A stretch of 32,532 nucleotides of DNA from Desulfurococcales archaeon (GTDB lineage: Archaea; Thermoproteota; Thermoprotei_A; Sulfolobales; NBVN01). Below are positions 19,143-27,260 of the stretch, piece by piece. A program made the position numbers and the translations under genes. The notes beneath the pieces are model-generated. The model was not told the DNA's origin and did no database searches. It saw only the letters and a list, made by a program, of their open reading frames with translations. The stretch lies in assembly GCA_026986255.1 (NCBI GenBank), contig JALSOX010000023.1:1-32532 (forward strand). Reading direction: 5' to 3'. The stretch's first letter is position 1. Every line of letters starts with the position of its first letter.

Positions 19143-19742
19143 CTAACCCCGCTTAAGTACTGTGATGGCGGCATTCACCACATGTTCGATGCATGACTCA
19201 TCATGAGGGCTACACATAGCAACGAGTATCACATCACCTTCCCTTAACGGGACTTTTTTCCTTACATTCGATACTAGCGGGTCTGTGAAAGGTATCTCCC
19301 CGCCCTGTATGGGCATCAAGGCCCTCCCGTTAGGGCCGACCAACAGTATTAATGCCCCATCCGCTCCCTGCTTAACTACTAGATCCCTAACCCTTATTAC
19401 CCCCATTCCCCGGAGGAGGTCTGCAGCGTTTCTCAGGACCACTGCTGAGGTAACGCAGTTATCGCAGATACTACCGTGTGCCACCTCCCCGAGCACTACT
19501 AAACTATTTAGTACTTCCTTGAGAACCTCACGCCCTCTCTCCGTTAGCTCAGTTCCGGTTGGGCGGAACGACCTTACCAACCCAGCCTCCTTAAGGCGCT
19601 TGAGTAACGTTCTCGTGCTGGCATCCCCCAACTTAAGTTCCTCCCGTAGCTTAGGGCGGCCTACGTGGCCCTTGCTAATTATCATGAGTGCCTTGATTAC
19701 GTGGTAGGGGGTGAAGTTGGGTTTGACCTTCCGGCGCGGCAT
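19143..19742 (-). CDS. Winged-helix transcriptional regulator with C-terminal ligand-type domain
   Basis: About 199 aa. Residues 10-80 form a wHTH (YHVIKALMIISKGHVGRPKLREEL, then STRTLLKRLKEAGLV). A C-terminal domain carries a cysteine cluster (SICDNCVTS, MCSPHDESC) and a beta-rich core, resembling archaeal DUF4443-type regulators. Earlier in-frame starts exist at GTG 19784 and ATG 19775. I favour ATG 19742 because the only good TATA (near 19788-19796) would start transcription near 19766. It precedes the DPH6-like gene with a five-base gap and is divergent from argF, so it may regulate either. Function is inferred; the fold is likely. Confidence 0.72.
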   Translation of the reverse strand: MPRRKVKPNFTPYHVIKALMIISKGHVGRPKLREELKLGDASTRTLLKRLKEAGLVRSFRPTGTELTERGREVLKEVLNSLVVLGEVAHGSICDNCVTSAVVLRNAADLLRGMGVIRVRDLVVKQGADGALILLVGPNGRALMPIQGGEIPFTDPLVSNVRKKVPLREGDVILVAMCSPHDESCIEHVVNAAITVLKRG

Positions 19743-19786
19743 CGCTATCTCAGCAATGATCCTCGCGGCATTCATTGCAGGCACAC

Positions 19787-19797
19787 TTAATATATCG
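19787..19797. promoter_or_regulatory. Shared bidirectional TATA element
   Basis: CTTAATATATC can be read as box A on both strands. On the plus strand it is about 26 nt upstream of the argF ATG (19821), predicting a leaderless argF mRNA. On the minus strand it serves the wHTH regulator. Confidence 0.5.
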
Positions 19798-19820
19798 CGT
19801 TACTTTGTTTAACGTTTATT

Positions 19821-20789
19821 ATGGTGCCCACGTCCCTAGCACTAGGGAGAAACGTGAAGTCCCTCCGTGGGAGAGACTTAATATCAATAGCTGACCTGAA
19901 CTCAGAGGAACTACAATTCATTATTCAGACGGCACTCGACTTCAAGAGAAGATTCTACGCCGGTGAGAGAATAATCCCCGTGTTGAGGGGGAAGACCCTC
20001 TTGATGATATTTCAGAAGCCAAGCACTCGAACCAGGATAAGCTTCGAGCAAGCAATGGTGCAGCTGGGCGGTTACGTCATATCGCTGGGTTGGAAAGAAA
20101 TGCAGTTAGGGCGGGGTGAAACCGTAGCGGACACGGCAAGGGTTCTCAGTAGGTACGTTGACGGAGTAGTTGCTAGAGTGTACAACCACGGCGACTTAGT
20201 TGAGTTAGCTAAGTACGCGACTATTCCAGTGATTAATGCCTTGAGTGATAAGGAACACCCGTGCCAGATAATCAGCGATATGTTAACAATACTTGAGAAG
20301 AAGGGAAGATTAGCCGGCCTCACCATAGCCTTCGTGGGTGACGGGGCTGATAACGTCCTCCACTCACTGCTACTGGCTTCAGCAAAGTTAGGGATTAACA
20401 TAAAGATCGGTACAGCCGAAGGCTACGACCCGGATCCCGAGATCATGAAGTTAGCTATGGAGGACGCTAACAGGACCGGGGCCAGCATAGAGGTGCTGAG
20501 AAGCCCTGAAGACGCTGTTAAGGGTGCTGACGTGGTCTACACTGACGTGTGGGTGAGCATGGGGCAGGAGGCTGAGCGTGAGAAACGCATTAGGGATCTG
20601 AGCAGGTTCAGGGTAACGCCCGAGTTAATGAGCCTAGCAAAAAGCGATGCTATATTCATGCACTGCCTACCGGCGCATAGGGGGATGGAGGTAACGAATG
20701 AGGTGATAGACGGTCCTCAATCAGTAGTGTGGGATCAGGCAGAGAATAGACTACACGCTCAGAAAGCTGTACTAGCGCTTCTTCTTTAA
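19821..20789 (+). CDS. argF: Ornithine carbamoyltransferase
   Basis: 322 aa. Carbamoyl-phosphate-binding [11 protein letters not shown], the HPCQ motif and the ornithine-binding [10 protein letters not shown] motif are all present, distinguishing it from aspartate carbamoyltransferase. It forms citrulline from ornithine and carbamoyl phosphate in arginine synthesis. The first about 15 residues before LRGRDLISI are variable, so the start is slightly uncertain, but the ATG is correctly spaced from the TATA for a leaderless message. Its last 18 bases overlap the 3' end of the convergent basic-tail protein gene. No other arginine gene is in the window. Confidence 0.94.
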   Translation: MVPTSLALGRNVKSLRGRDLISIADLNSEELQFIIQTALDFKRRFYAGERIIPVLRGKTLLMIFQKPSTRTRISFEQAMVQLGGYVISLGWKEMQLGRGETVADTARVLSRYVDGVVARVYNHGDLVELAKYATIPVINALSDKEHPCQIISDMLTILEKKGRLAGLTIAFVGDGADNVLHSLLLASAKLGINIKIGTAEGYDPDPEIMKLAMEDANRTGASIEVLRSPEDAVKGADVVYTDVWVSMGQEAEREKRIRDLSRFRVTPELMSLAKSDAIFMHCLPAHRGMEVTNEVIDGPQSVVWDQAENRLHAQKAVLALLL

Positions 20790-21470
20790 GGCCCGCTTTT
20801 TCCTTCGGGTCCTCGATCTTCTTTTAGGTCTTCCCTTCCTTAACGATTTTTTCCTCCCTGCCTTCTTAGCCTTCCTTCCCCTCTTAGTTACCTTCTTAAC
20901 CGCGGCACGTTGGTAAGGATGCTGTGTTTTGAGGAGCTCCATACTCTCCTTCTTGATTTTCTCTATGTGCTCGTCATTCAATATGACTCTCGTTCCTTTA
21001 TCCGTAAGTATCCTCACCGCTACCACATCATTATGTGGTTCCACTAAACCGGCGCGTCCTTCGAACACGTAATAGGAGTTATCAACATTCACGTTCTCGT
21101 TAATCAGTGATCGTGAGAAGACAGCGTTGGCCTCCAACTCTACCCTCTCTTGCTTCTTAAGGAGCTGTATCCCCTTCAACTTAGCTATTCGAGGGAAAAT
21201 CACCGTTTTAGCGGTTGTTGCGGCGTCGCTTACAGGTACTAGTATCTCGGTCTTACCTTCATTATCAAGTAATAGTACGTAGTCGCACTTAGTTCCGCTG
21301 AAGGAGTTACTGATTATTCTTTTAATCCTGCTCTCTGGTACGCGGTTAGTGTCTAGGTCGCCCCGTATTTTTATAGTTTTCGAAGTCACTTCCTTAAGTA
21401 CAGTGAGGAGTACTTTCCCGTCAAACACCTTGTCTAAACGCTCCAGGCACTTGAATAAGTATTCACCCAT
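20772..21470 (-). CDS. Unknown protein with a strongly basic C-terminal tail
   Basis: 232 aa. Residues 1-185 are a mixed alpha/beta domain I do not recognise (phrases [51 protein letters not shown]). From about residue 190 to the end, roughly 40 residues are almost all Lys/Arg with a few Gly/Ala, as in nucleic-acid-binding tails. It has no membrane segment or signal peptide. The end overlaps argF by 18 bp on the opposite strand, so the tail's last codons are antisense to the end of argF. It lies 13 bp downstream of the adenosine-kinase-family gene, probably in the same transcript. A nucleic-acid or ribosome-associated role is inferred only from the tail. Confidence 0.72.
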   Translation of the reverse strand: MGEYLFKCLERLDKVFDGKVLLTVLKEVTSKTIKIRGDLDTNRVPESRIKRIISNSFSGTKCDYVLLLDNEGKTEILVPVSDAATTAKTVIFPRIAKLKGIQLLKKQERVELEANAVFSRSLINENVNVDNSYYVFEGRAGLVEPHNDVVAVRILTDKGTRVILNDEHIEKIKKESMELLKTQHPYQRAAVKKVTKRGRKAKKAGRKKSLRKGRPKRRSRTRRKKRALKKKR

Positions 21471-21482
21471 TCAAGAAAACCC

Positions 21483-21977
21483 CTAACGCTTGTACCCTAT
21501 CTTCCTAAGGAACTCGTGCCTCTCCTTCTTCGCCGCCTCATCCTCCACACCGAGCGGTGCGTACCCGTCGACAACGCCAAGGACGGCCCGCCCTTGATCT
21601 GTCTCGGCAACCACCACCTGCAACGGATTAGCCGTTGCTGTGTAGATACGGCACACCTCCTGCACCATCTTTACGGCGTTAAGGACGTTTATTGGCCACG
21701 CATTTCTTAAGTATATAATGAACGTGTGCCCCGCACCTATCTTCAGTGCTACCTTCTCCGCCAGCTTAATGAGGTCGGGGTCGTTACCATCTGAGCGTAC
21801 CAGCCTTGCCCCACTCGCCTCAACGAAGCCAATGCCAAATTTAATGGAGGTTGAGGACGTCACTAGCGCTTCATAGAGATCCTCAACGCTCTTAATGAAG
21901 TGGGTGTGCCCTAGTATTACGTTAGTTCCTTCGGGTACGGGGATGTCAATGACCTCTATCTTCTTTAGTTCACCCAT
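21483..21977 (-). CDS. Adenosine-specific kinase family protein (DUF355)
   Basis: 164 aa. The sequence fits the COG1839/PF04008 family: [50 protein letters not shown], and [24 protein letters not shown], which is highly conserved. A member was named adenosine-specific kinase from ligand-bound structures; the cellular role is poorly defined. ATG 21977 is chosen because of the excellent GGAGGGTGAG site just upstream; a longer start at 22007 would lie before the inferred transcription start (ACTTTTTTAGC near 22010-22020). It probably forms an operon with the basic-tail protein. Confidence 0.88.
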   Translation of the reverse strand: MGELKKIEVIDIPVPEGTNVILGHTHFIKSVEDLYEALVTSSTSIKFGIGFVEASGARLVRSDGNDPDLIKLAEKVALKIGAGHTFIIYLRNAWPINVLNAVKMVQEVCRIYTATANPLQVVVAETDQGRAVLGVVDGYAPLGVEDEAAKKERHEFLRKIGYKR

Positions 21978-22054
21978 AAGCTCACCCTCCTTATCAATAC
22001 GGTACATTGCTAAAAAAGTTGGTTGGTCATCCTTGATTAGTAATGCATGAGGAA

Positions 22055-22573
22055 CTACCTTCTATAAGGTTGAATTTTCATTACTTTTTCTTTAAATAAT
22101 TTATCCATGGCGTCCTCAACAACCCCAATACACACTACATTATCTAGTGGCTCAACGAGCAGGGTGTTGTCCGAATAGCGCGTTGAGAACTCACGCAGTC
22201 TCCTCTTAAGTAACTCGAGCTGATCTCTACTCAGGCAACCGCGCCTACCGAACCGCACCATACTATACCTCAGCCCCTCCTCCACCACCGTGTCGACTAC
22301 GCATTTTACAGCGTCGTCACCAGCATCGCAACACGTCATGATCGGAACTACGCGTTCAAGCGTTGTCGGTGGAAACGCTAGTAAAGCGTTAAGTAATTCA
22401 TCAAACTGCAGCGTAGTGCAAAGCACTAAAACACCGCCGAAGACTGTCCTCTCTATCTTGACGCTTGGGTCGGCGGGGAAAAGAGCGTCGCCAACTTCAA
22501 GTTCCGCTAGTCTTTCCTTCCCGTACCGCACCGTCAGTATATACGTGCTTCTGTCTCCGCAGGGAGTCCTCAT
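22055..22573 (-). CDS. THUMP-like RNA-binding protein
   Basis: 172 aa. A THUMP-like pattern runs through residues 20-155: an N-terminal strand/helix part ([21 protein letters not shown]), then [46 protein letters not shown] and [15 protein letters not shown]. This is how Tan1-like THUMP proteins read (V-P-I...R-R-G...V-x-I-x-x-I-G-V). Such domains bind tRNA or rRNA. Several cysteines are present (CC at 81-82) but there is no CxxC zinc site. The ATG directly follows the stop of the 79-aa gene, so the two are translationally coupled downstream of mcm. Assignment is moderate. Confidence 0.62.
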   Translation of the reverse strand: MRTPCGDRSTYILTVRYGKERLAELEVGDALFPADPSVKIERTVFGGVLVLCTTLQFDELLNALLAFPPTTLERVVPIMTCCDAGDDAVKCVVDTVVEEGLRYSMVRFGRRGCLSRDQLELLKRRLREFSTRYSDNTLLVEPLDNVVCIGVVEDAMDKLFKEKVMKIQPYRR

Positions 22574-22813
22574 TTAGCTCTCGCCGCAGATCCTGCGCTT
22601 CGTGTACTCGAAGAAGGACGACGGTGTCCACGCTATCCACGCAGGGAGTCTCTTAATGAATTCGTACGCCTCCTCCCAGCTGTCGAGACCTAAATCCCTA
22701 GCCAGCATCTCTAGCGTGTATACTGACCTTATGTATTTGTAAACTATTGACAGTGTTGTCTCATCGATCGGCACTTCCTTACCGCTGCTGAGGCGTACCA
22801 CTAGCTCACACAT
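22574..22813 (-). CDS. Small unknown protein in the mcm operon
   Basis: 79 aa. An N-terminal beta hairpin (CELVVRLSSGKEVPIDETT) is followed by two amphipathic helices (LSIVYKYIRSVYTLEMLARDLGL, SWEEAYEFIKRL) and an aromatic-rich C-terminus (PAWIAWTPSSFFEYTKRRICG). I do not recognise a family. It lies 60 bp after mcm and abuts the THUMP-like gene, so it is very likely expressed with them. Confidence 0.68.
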   Translation of the reverse strand: MCELVVRLSSGKEVPIDETTLSIVYKYIRSVYTLEMLARDLGLDSWEEAYEFIKRLPAWIAWTPSSFFEYTKRRICGES

Positions 22814-22873
22814 TATCCCGACCCAGTAGAGAGGGTTTGTTCGGCTTATTAAGCTTGCATATTGCTGTTGATG

Positions 22874-25024
22874 TTAATCCGTTGGTGCGTAGCACAGTGC
22901 ACGTTTTTCGTAGATGTCCCCGGTTCTCCTGAGGCCTGCTAAGAGCCTGTCGAAGGTCTTCTCGTCAACTATGCCTAACTCCAGCGCCTTAGCCTTCAGG
23001 TACTTTCTCCTGACGCACCCCAGATCCGATTCCTTCGCTAATTCCCTAATTAGGTTAAGTAGCGCTATCTCCTTCTCCTGCAGGCTCCTAGGCTTCCCAA
23101 CCATTATCGTGTCTATGTCTAAGGCCCCGGTCTCAACGTCCATGCCGACCTTCTGCAGGACGGTGTTCATGAGCCTCACCGCCTCCGCGGCGTCCTCCGC
23201 CTCAACCTTGTTCTTGAGGGCCATTCTCGCATGTGCCTCCGCTAGACGCACCAGCGCCTCCAGTTGCCTAGTAGTTATCGCCAGGGGGGCCTTCGGGTTC
23301 TCGGCGCTCTTCTTGCGTAACTCTATGTAGTACTCCTTGATTATCTCTTGAGCCTCCTTAGTGAGGATGGGTTTCACGTTCTTCCTGGCATAGGCGATGT
23401 ACTTCCTAAGCAGGTCAGGTGGTATCTCCGGGGTCACTGACCCGTGTCTCTCATGCGTTCTGAGCACATAGCGGACTAGGGATTCATCATGCTTTATTTC
23501 CGCCACGTCCTTCAAAATGAAGATTAAGTCAAATCTCGATAATATGGTGATCGGAAGGTTTATGTTCCCTGCGAGTCCGAGTTCCGGTTCGTAACGCCCG
23601 CGCTTGGGGTTCCCCGCAGCCAGCACCGATGCCCGCGCGTTGAGCCGGGCAACGATTCCGGCTTTAGCTATGCTAACTGTGCCCTGCTCCATGGCTTCAT
23701 GTATTGCTACCCTGTCCTCCTCACGCATCTTATCTATCTCGTCTATAGCCACAATGCCGCCGTCGCCGAGAACCATGGCGCCGGCTTCTAGGAAGTATTC
23801 CCCTGTTTGTTTGTCTCTAATGACGGCGGCTGTGAGGCCGGCGGCGGAGCTCCCCTTACCGGTAGTGTATATCCCTCGAGGCGCTATCCTCGCAACGTAT
23901 TGGAGTATCTGGCTTTTCGCGGTTCCCGGATCGCCGAGTAGGAGTACATGTATTTCGCCTCGTATCTTGGTTCCGTCGGGGGCTTCCTTAGATACCCCTC
24001 CGAATAGTTGGAGGGCTACGGCCTCCTTTATGTCCCACATGCCGTAGATGGTGGGGGCTATGCTTGCTATGATTTTCCTCCGTATGAGGGGGTCGCGGGA
24101 CAGTGAGAGTATTTTCTCCTCATCCTCAGGACTTAACTTTAATTCCTCTAGGAATCTCTGTGCGACGATGACGTTGTTTGCCTCTATGTAGCAGGAGAAT
24201 ATTGGTTTCGAAGGTTTCTTACTCCTGGATAGCCTGACGACCCCTATTACGGAGACCCTATCGCCGGGCCTAGCCACATCGACTAGGTCGTCCACTAAGA
24301 CTACTTCAATGGATCGAGGTATCTGGCCAGCGGGTATTTCCTCGGGCCTTTCCTGAACAACAACTAATTGCCAGTCACGGTACTTTGACTTCTCGGGTAG
24401 GAGCTTAAATATGCCGCGCTGCCTTCTCTTAGCGCTTCCTTCCTCTAACTCTTCCTCGTACGCCGCGATGCATTCGGGGCAGTAAGTGGGTTTCTCGAGC
24501 TCATCCCCTACCTCCTCCCCTTCTCCTGGAGGCCACTCAAACTCGTGTTGCTCCCCAGTAGGAAGTATGTGGAGGTATGTTGCTTTGTAAAGCTTATGTC
24601 GTGGAGGGGTGCTCCGAACTATGATTCCTTCAATCATAACTAACCTGTTTATGTGCTCACTTCTGATGTGACGTATTGGTGTGGACTTCACCCACCCACT
24701 TAGCCTGGCGTAGAACTTAAAGACCTTGTCAGCATACTCGGGGTTCTCATCCCTCACTAGCGTCCTGATGCTTTCACTGAGCGCCGGGAATGCCTCGTCG
24801 GGGCTTTCCTCAATTATATCCGCTAGGTGGGGGTCGTGGGATATTAGGTCCTCATAATCTATTATCAAGGTCTTTGATTCCTGAAGTATCATCTCCCTTA
24901 CTCGTTCCCTGTACTTGAATCTCCCTTTATCGTCTCGGAAATTCCTAAGAAAGTCCGTGAAGAGTGTTTGAAGAGAGCTTATCTCTTCCTCCGTGAGTTC
25001 CTCTAAGTTAATACTGCTGGTCAA
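22874..25024 (-). CDS. mcm: Replicative helicase MCM
   Basis: 716 aa, hexameric 3'-5' DNA helicase. The N-terminal domain (1-290) contains an HHCC zinc-type set (H152, H160, C182, C185) where many archaeal MCMs have HCCC. Then come the AAA+ motifs: Walker A GDPGTAKS (364-371), Walker B IVAIDEID (424-431), sensor 1 AAGNP (469-473) and Arg finger LSRFD (495-499). A winged-helix C-terminus (about 640-716) follows. The start is a TTG that overlaps the last 17 bases of gins23, consistent with coupled translation. The MCM-GINS pairing matches their joint role in the archaeal replicative helicase. Confidence 0.96.
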   Translation of the reverse strand: MTSSINLEELTEEEISSLQTLFTDFLRNFRDDKGRFKYRERVREMILQESKTLIIDYEDLISHDPHLADIIEESPDEAFPALSESIRTLVRDENPEYADKVFKFYARLSGWVKSTPIRHIRSEHINRLVMIEGIIVRSTPPRHKLYKATYLHILPTGEQHEFEWPPGEGEEVGDELEKPTYCPECIAAYEEELEEGSAKRRQRGIFKLLPEKSKYRDWQLVVVQERPEEIPAGQIPRSIEVVLVDDLVDVARPGDRVSVIGVVRLSRSKKPSKPIFSCYIEANNVIVAQRFLEELKLSPEDEEKILSLSRDPLIRRKIIASIAPTIYGMWDIKEAVALQLFGGVSKEAPDGTKIRGEIHVLLLGDPGTAKSQILQYVARIAPRGIYTTGKGSSAAGLTAAVIRDKQTGEYFLEAGAMVLGDGGIVAIDEIDKMREEDRVAIHEAMEQGTVSIAKAGIVARLNARASVLAAGNPKRGRYEPELGLAGNINLPITILSRFDLIFILKDVAEIKHDESLVRYVLRTHERHGSVTPEIPPDLLRKYIAYARKNVKPILTKEAQEIIKEYYIELRKKSAENPKAPLAITTRQLEALVRLAEAHARMALKNKVEAEDAAEAVRLMNTVLQKVGMDVETGALDIDTIMVGKPRSLQEKEIALLNLIRELAKESDLGCVRRKYLKAKALELGIVDEKTFDRLLAGLRRTGDIYEKRALCYAPTD

Positions 25025-25559
25025 CCTTCGTCACCCCATCAAACCATTTCTGAATCACTGCACTAAGTTCTAGGAGAAGCCCTCTTTCCTCTGGTAGCAG
25101 CTTCTCTACTATTTCATCTATCTTAGTGCTTAGGAACGCGGCATTCAGTATTTTCCTTAACCTTATTCTGACTATGTCGCTTAGGTTCCCCTCAACCTTC
25201 ACTGCCTTCATGACGTTTTCCGGGTTCTCCCTTCCCTCCTCCCTGAGTCTCCTTATTAGCTCCCTAGCTTCTAAGTAGAAACGCTCCTTTAGTGAGTGGA
25301 AGGAGCTTCCTTTCATCCTCCGCTCTATCATCAGGTACTTACCTATGTCGGTGTCTGTAAGCTTGGGCTCCCTAACCTCAACATCGCCTCGCTTCTCAAG
25401 AAAGGTAGCCATCCAGTAAGGTATCCCGGCTTCATCGCCACGCTGGTAGGTCTCCCATCCGCCCTCCACGCGCACTCTTCCCAGATCCCTAAGCACAGCC
25501 ACACGCACAGGTGACAACATATGATAAATTTCCGCGAGTTTTACGCTATCTTCAGTCAT
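25008..25559 (-). CDS. gins23: GINS complex subunit Gins23-type
   Basis: 183 aa. The N-terminal phrase VRVAVLRDLGRVRVEGGWETYQ and GIPYWMATFLEKRGDVEV are typical of archaeal Gins23, with a small beta domain placed before the helical domain (helices from about residue 75). With Gins15 (not in the window) it forms the tetrameric GINS ring that bridges MCM and the primase/GAN nuclease. It directly precedes mcm with a 17-bp overlap, the conserved crenarchaeal arrangement. The ATG start has no strong SD and lies at the head of the operon. Confidence 0.85.
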   Translation of the reverse strand: MTEDSVKLAEIYHMLSPVRVAVLRDLGRVRVEGGWETYQRGDEAGIPYWMATFLEKRGDVEVREPKLTDTDIGKYLMIERRMKGSSFHSLKERFYLEARELIRRLREEGRENPENVMKAVKVEGNLSDIVRIRLRKILNAAFLSTKIDEIVEKLLPEERGLLLELSAVIQKWFDGVTKVDQQY

Positions 25560-25692
25560 TCCCCCTCCCTAAATTCTGGGTTCGTAACGAAACATATATC
25601 AGTAACCTAATAATACGAAGTTAAGCCCTCCTTACTGCGGTAATATCAGGATTCAACGACTCTAAATACAGGACATTTGCGCTCAATAAACC

Positions 25693-25757
25693 TGTGAGGG
25701 GATGTCGGTAACACGAGCCGTCATCACTGCGTCAGCCGGCGATCTCACGTCATCCAC
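25693..25757 (-). ncRNA. Candidate small guide RNA with a kink-turn (C/D or H/ACA-like)
   Basis: On the minus strand CTGA (25735-25732), four bases, then GTGATGA (25727-25721) form a perfect D'/C' kink-turn pair. It is enclosed by GCCG/CGGC, and further out GTGA/TTAC and GGATG (25755-25751) with CATCC (25704-25700) can pair. An ACA follows at 25695-25693. Read as C/D RNA, the outer boxes would be the degenerate TGGATGA and CCGA with 12-14-nt guide spacing. Read as H/ACA RNA, the K-loop hairpin plus ACA fits, although the pocket-to-ACA distance is long. A TTAAT box (25780-25786) lies about 26 nt upstream. The class is undecided. Confidence 0.42.
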
Positions 25758-25835
25758 TTAATCGTTAGGCCTTTCTGGGAATTAAGTGTTTAATGTAGGT
25801 TTTAGGGGAATTAGCGTCGTGGTGAGTAGAGGGTG

Positions 25836-25932
<97 letters not shown>

Positions 25933-25956
25933 TTCCCGTAATTTTGGGGAGTTGGG

Positions 25957-25967
25957 ATTTTTAAAGA
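25957..25967 (-). promoter_or_regulatory. TATA box of tRNA-Lys
   Basis: On the minus strand ATCTTTAAAAATC is a strong archaeal box A about 30 nt upstream of the mature 5' end. Confidence 0.6.
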
Positions 25968-26003
25968 TTATTTGAGTGGTTGTCACGTACCGGTTCCTTG
26001 AAT

Positions 26004-26363
26004 TTAACTCAGGAAATCCGGCATATCGGCTACGTTAATTATGGGAACCACTACGTAGCCTGTCTTCGCGGCTTTGGAGAACTCTATCTTCTCTTCGGAA
26101 TCGCTACTACGTAGCAACGCGTAGTTTGCCTCCTTAGGCACGGCGTTGCTATCGTCTATGACGTAATAGAAGAGGGGTATTCCATAGTACTTGTAGAAGT
26201 CCCTGAAGACAGCCATTATGCCGTAAATTGTTTTCCCTTCTCTTTCGCAACGCAGTATGTACGTAGGTTGCCCCATAGCGATACTCGATGCCGCCATACG
26301 GACCAAGTCATTTATGCTCTTCACCCGAACCCTGATAGCCTTGCCCACACCAGAGGCGCTCAA
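26004..26363 (-). CDS. Conserved-looking small protein of unknown function
   Basis: 119 aa from a TTG start preceded by GGGTGG. It is a soluble alpha/beta protein: VRVKSINDLVRMAASSIAMGQ (strand and helix), TYILRCEREGKTIYGIMAVFRDF (beta hairpin), YYGIPLFYYVID, then a C-terminal strand VVVPIINVADMPDF. No metal-binding or catalytic motif stands out, and I cannot name a family. A TTATAG box near 26396-26403 suggests its own promoter. It lies between the nitrilase-fold gene and tRNA-Lys. Confidence 0.7.
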   Translation of the reverse strand: MSASGVGKAIRVRVKSINDLVRMAASSIAMGQPTYILRCEREGKTIYGIMAVFRDFYKYYGIPLFYYVIDDSNAVPKEANYALLRSSDSEEKIEFSKAAKTGYVVVPIINVADMPDFLS

Positions 26364-26426
26364 CTCAATACCACCCTAGAGTCTTGTGTTAAGACAGCTA
26401 TAAGCGTGATAGCGTACCTGCTTGGT

Positions 26427-27260
26427 TTAGAAAATTAAGTATTTCTTCAGGACTTCGTAGTTCTTCACGATGTGGTCCTTAACGAACTTCAGGTACTTCC
26501 TAGCTACATCTGGCTGAGGTCTTCTGCCTGCGGAGGGTACCTCAACTTCGAATATGTCTGGTTCGGCATCCTTGGCAACCTCGGCCACGTGGCCATCCCT
26601 CTCTATAATGAACGTAGGTTGCTGGATGCTCCCATTCTCTGCGTAACCGCCGATCCCTATGATCGGTATGTCATTCTCGTTAGCCCTCGTGGCGGCAAGC
26701 ATTAACGTCATCTCCGGCCGCCTCCGCGTGATTATTGGGGGAGACACCGCAACGATTGTGTCGCCACCAAGAAACGCGTAGGCCCTTATAACCTCAGGTA
26801 CCTCTAAGTCGTTGAGTATAGCAAAACATATGTTTACATTCTCTATGGTAATCATCTCTATGTTCGGGCTCCCGGAAACCTTGCTTGACACGGGTATGAC
26901 GCTCTTCCCTCGGAATATGGGCGGCCCCACCGAGGGTATCAGGACGTTACTTAAGTATAGCTTATTACCCGCCCTTCGGAGAACCGGCGTCAACACTAGG
27001 GTTATGCCCCTGCGCCGAGATATTGAAGAGAGCCTACTCACTAGCGTTTTGAGGTTACTTCTGTAGTTACCGTACCTCCGCTTACCTATGAGTGTCTCGT
27101 ATAGAGGGAGCACGGGTGGGGATAGCAGGAGCGCTGAAACCCTATTGCTTAGGTGTTGAGTTATCTCGTCTGTCTTACGGATGAACTCCCTAGTCCCTAC
27201 ATCTAGGTTCATGCGGGCTACCGCGAGCACTACCCTGCGGTACTCCTTACCTGCGCTCAA
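26427..27260 (-). CDS. Nitrilase-superfamily fold protein, probably catalytically dead
   Basis: About 277 aa. The carbon-nitrogen hydrolase fold is recognisable: an N-terminal strand VVLAVARMNLDVGTREF, a central NVNICFAILNDLEVPEVIRAYAF that aligns to the I-C-Y-D-x-x-F-P-E-x-x-R motif, and a late IPIIGIGGYAENG. However, the position of the catalytic Cys is Leu (ILNDLEVPE against ICYDxxFPE) and the usual catalytic Glu (F-P-E) reads S-P-P. It may therefore be a non-enzymatic or regulatory relative. TTG 27260 is preferred: GGAGG lies 9 nt upstream and it overlaps the reverse gyrase stop by 14 bp. A TTG at 27278 or GTG at 27230 is possible. It is coupled to reverse gyrase. Confidence 0.68.
   Translation of the reverse strand: MSAGKEYRRVVLAVARMNLDVGTREFIRKTDEITQHLSNRVSALLLSPPVLPLYETLIGKRRYGNYRSNLKTLVSRLSSISRRRGITLVLTPVLRRAGNKLYLSNVLIPSVGPPIFRGKSVIPVSSKVSGSPNIEMITIENVNICFAILNDLEVPEVIRAYAFLGGDTIVAVSPPIITRRRPEMTLMLAATRANENDIPIIGIGGYAENGSIQQPTFIIERDGHVAEVAKDAEPDIFEVEVPSAGRRPQPDVARKYLKFVKDHIVKNYEVLKKYLIF

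Noticed and set aside
22290..24047. Several long plus-strand frames opposite mcm and the THUMP-like gene
   Set aside because: They mirror conserved coding sequence on the minus strand and show Ser-rich antisense composition.
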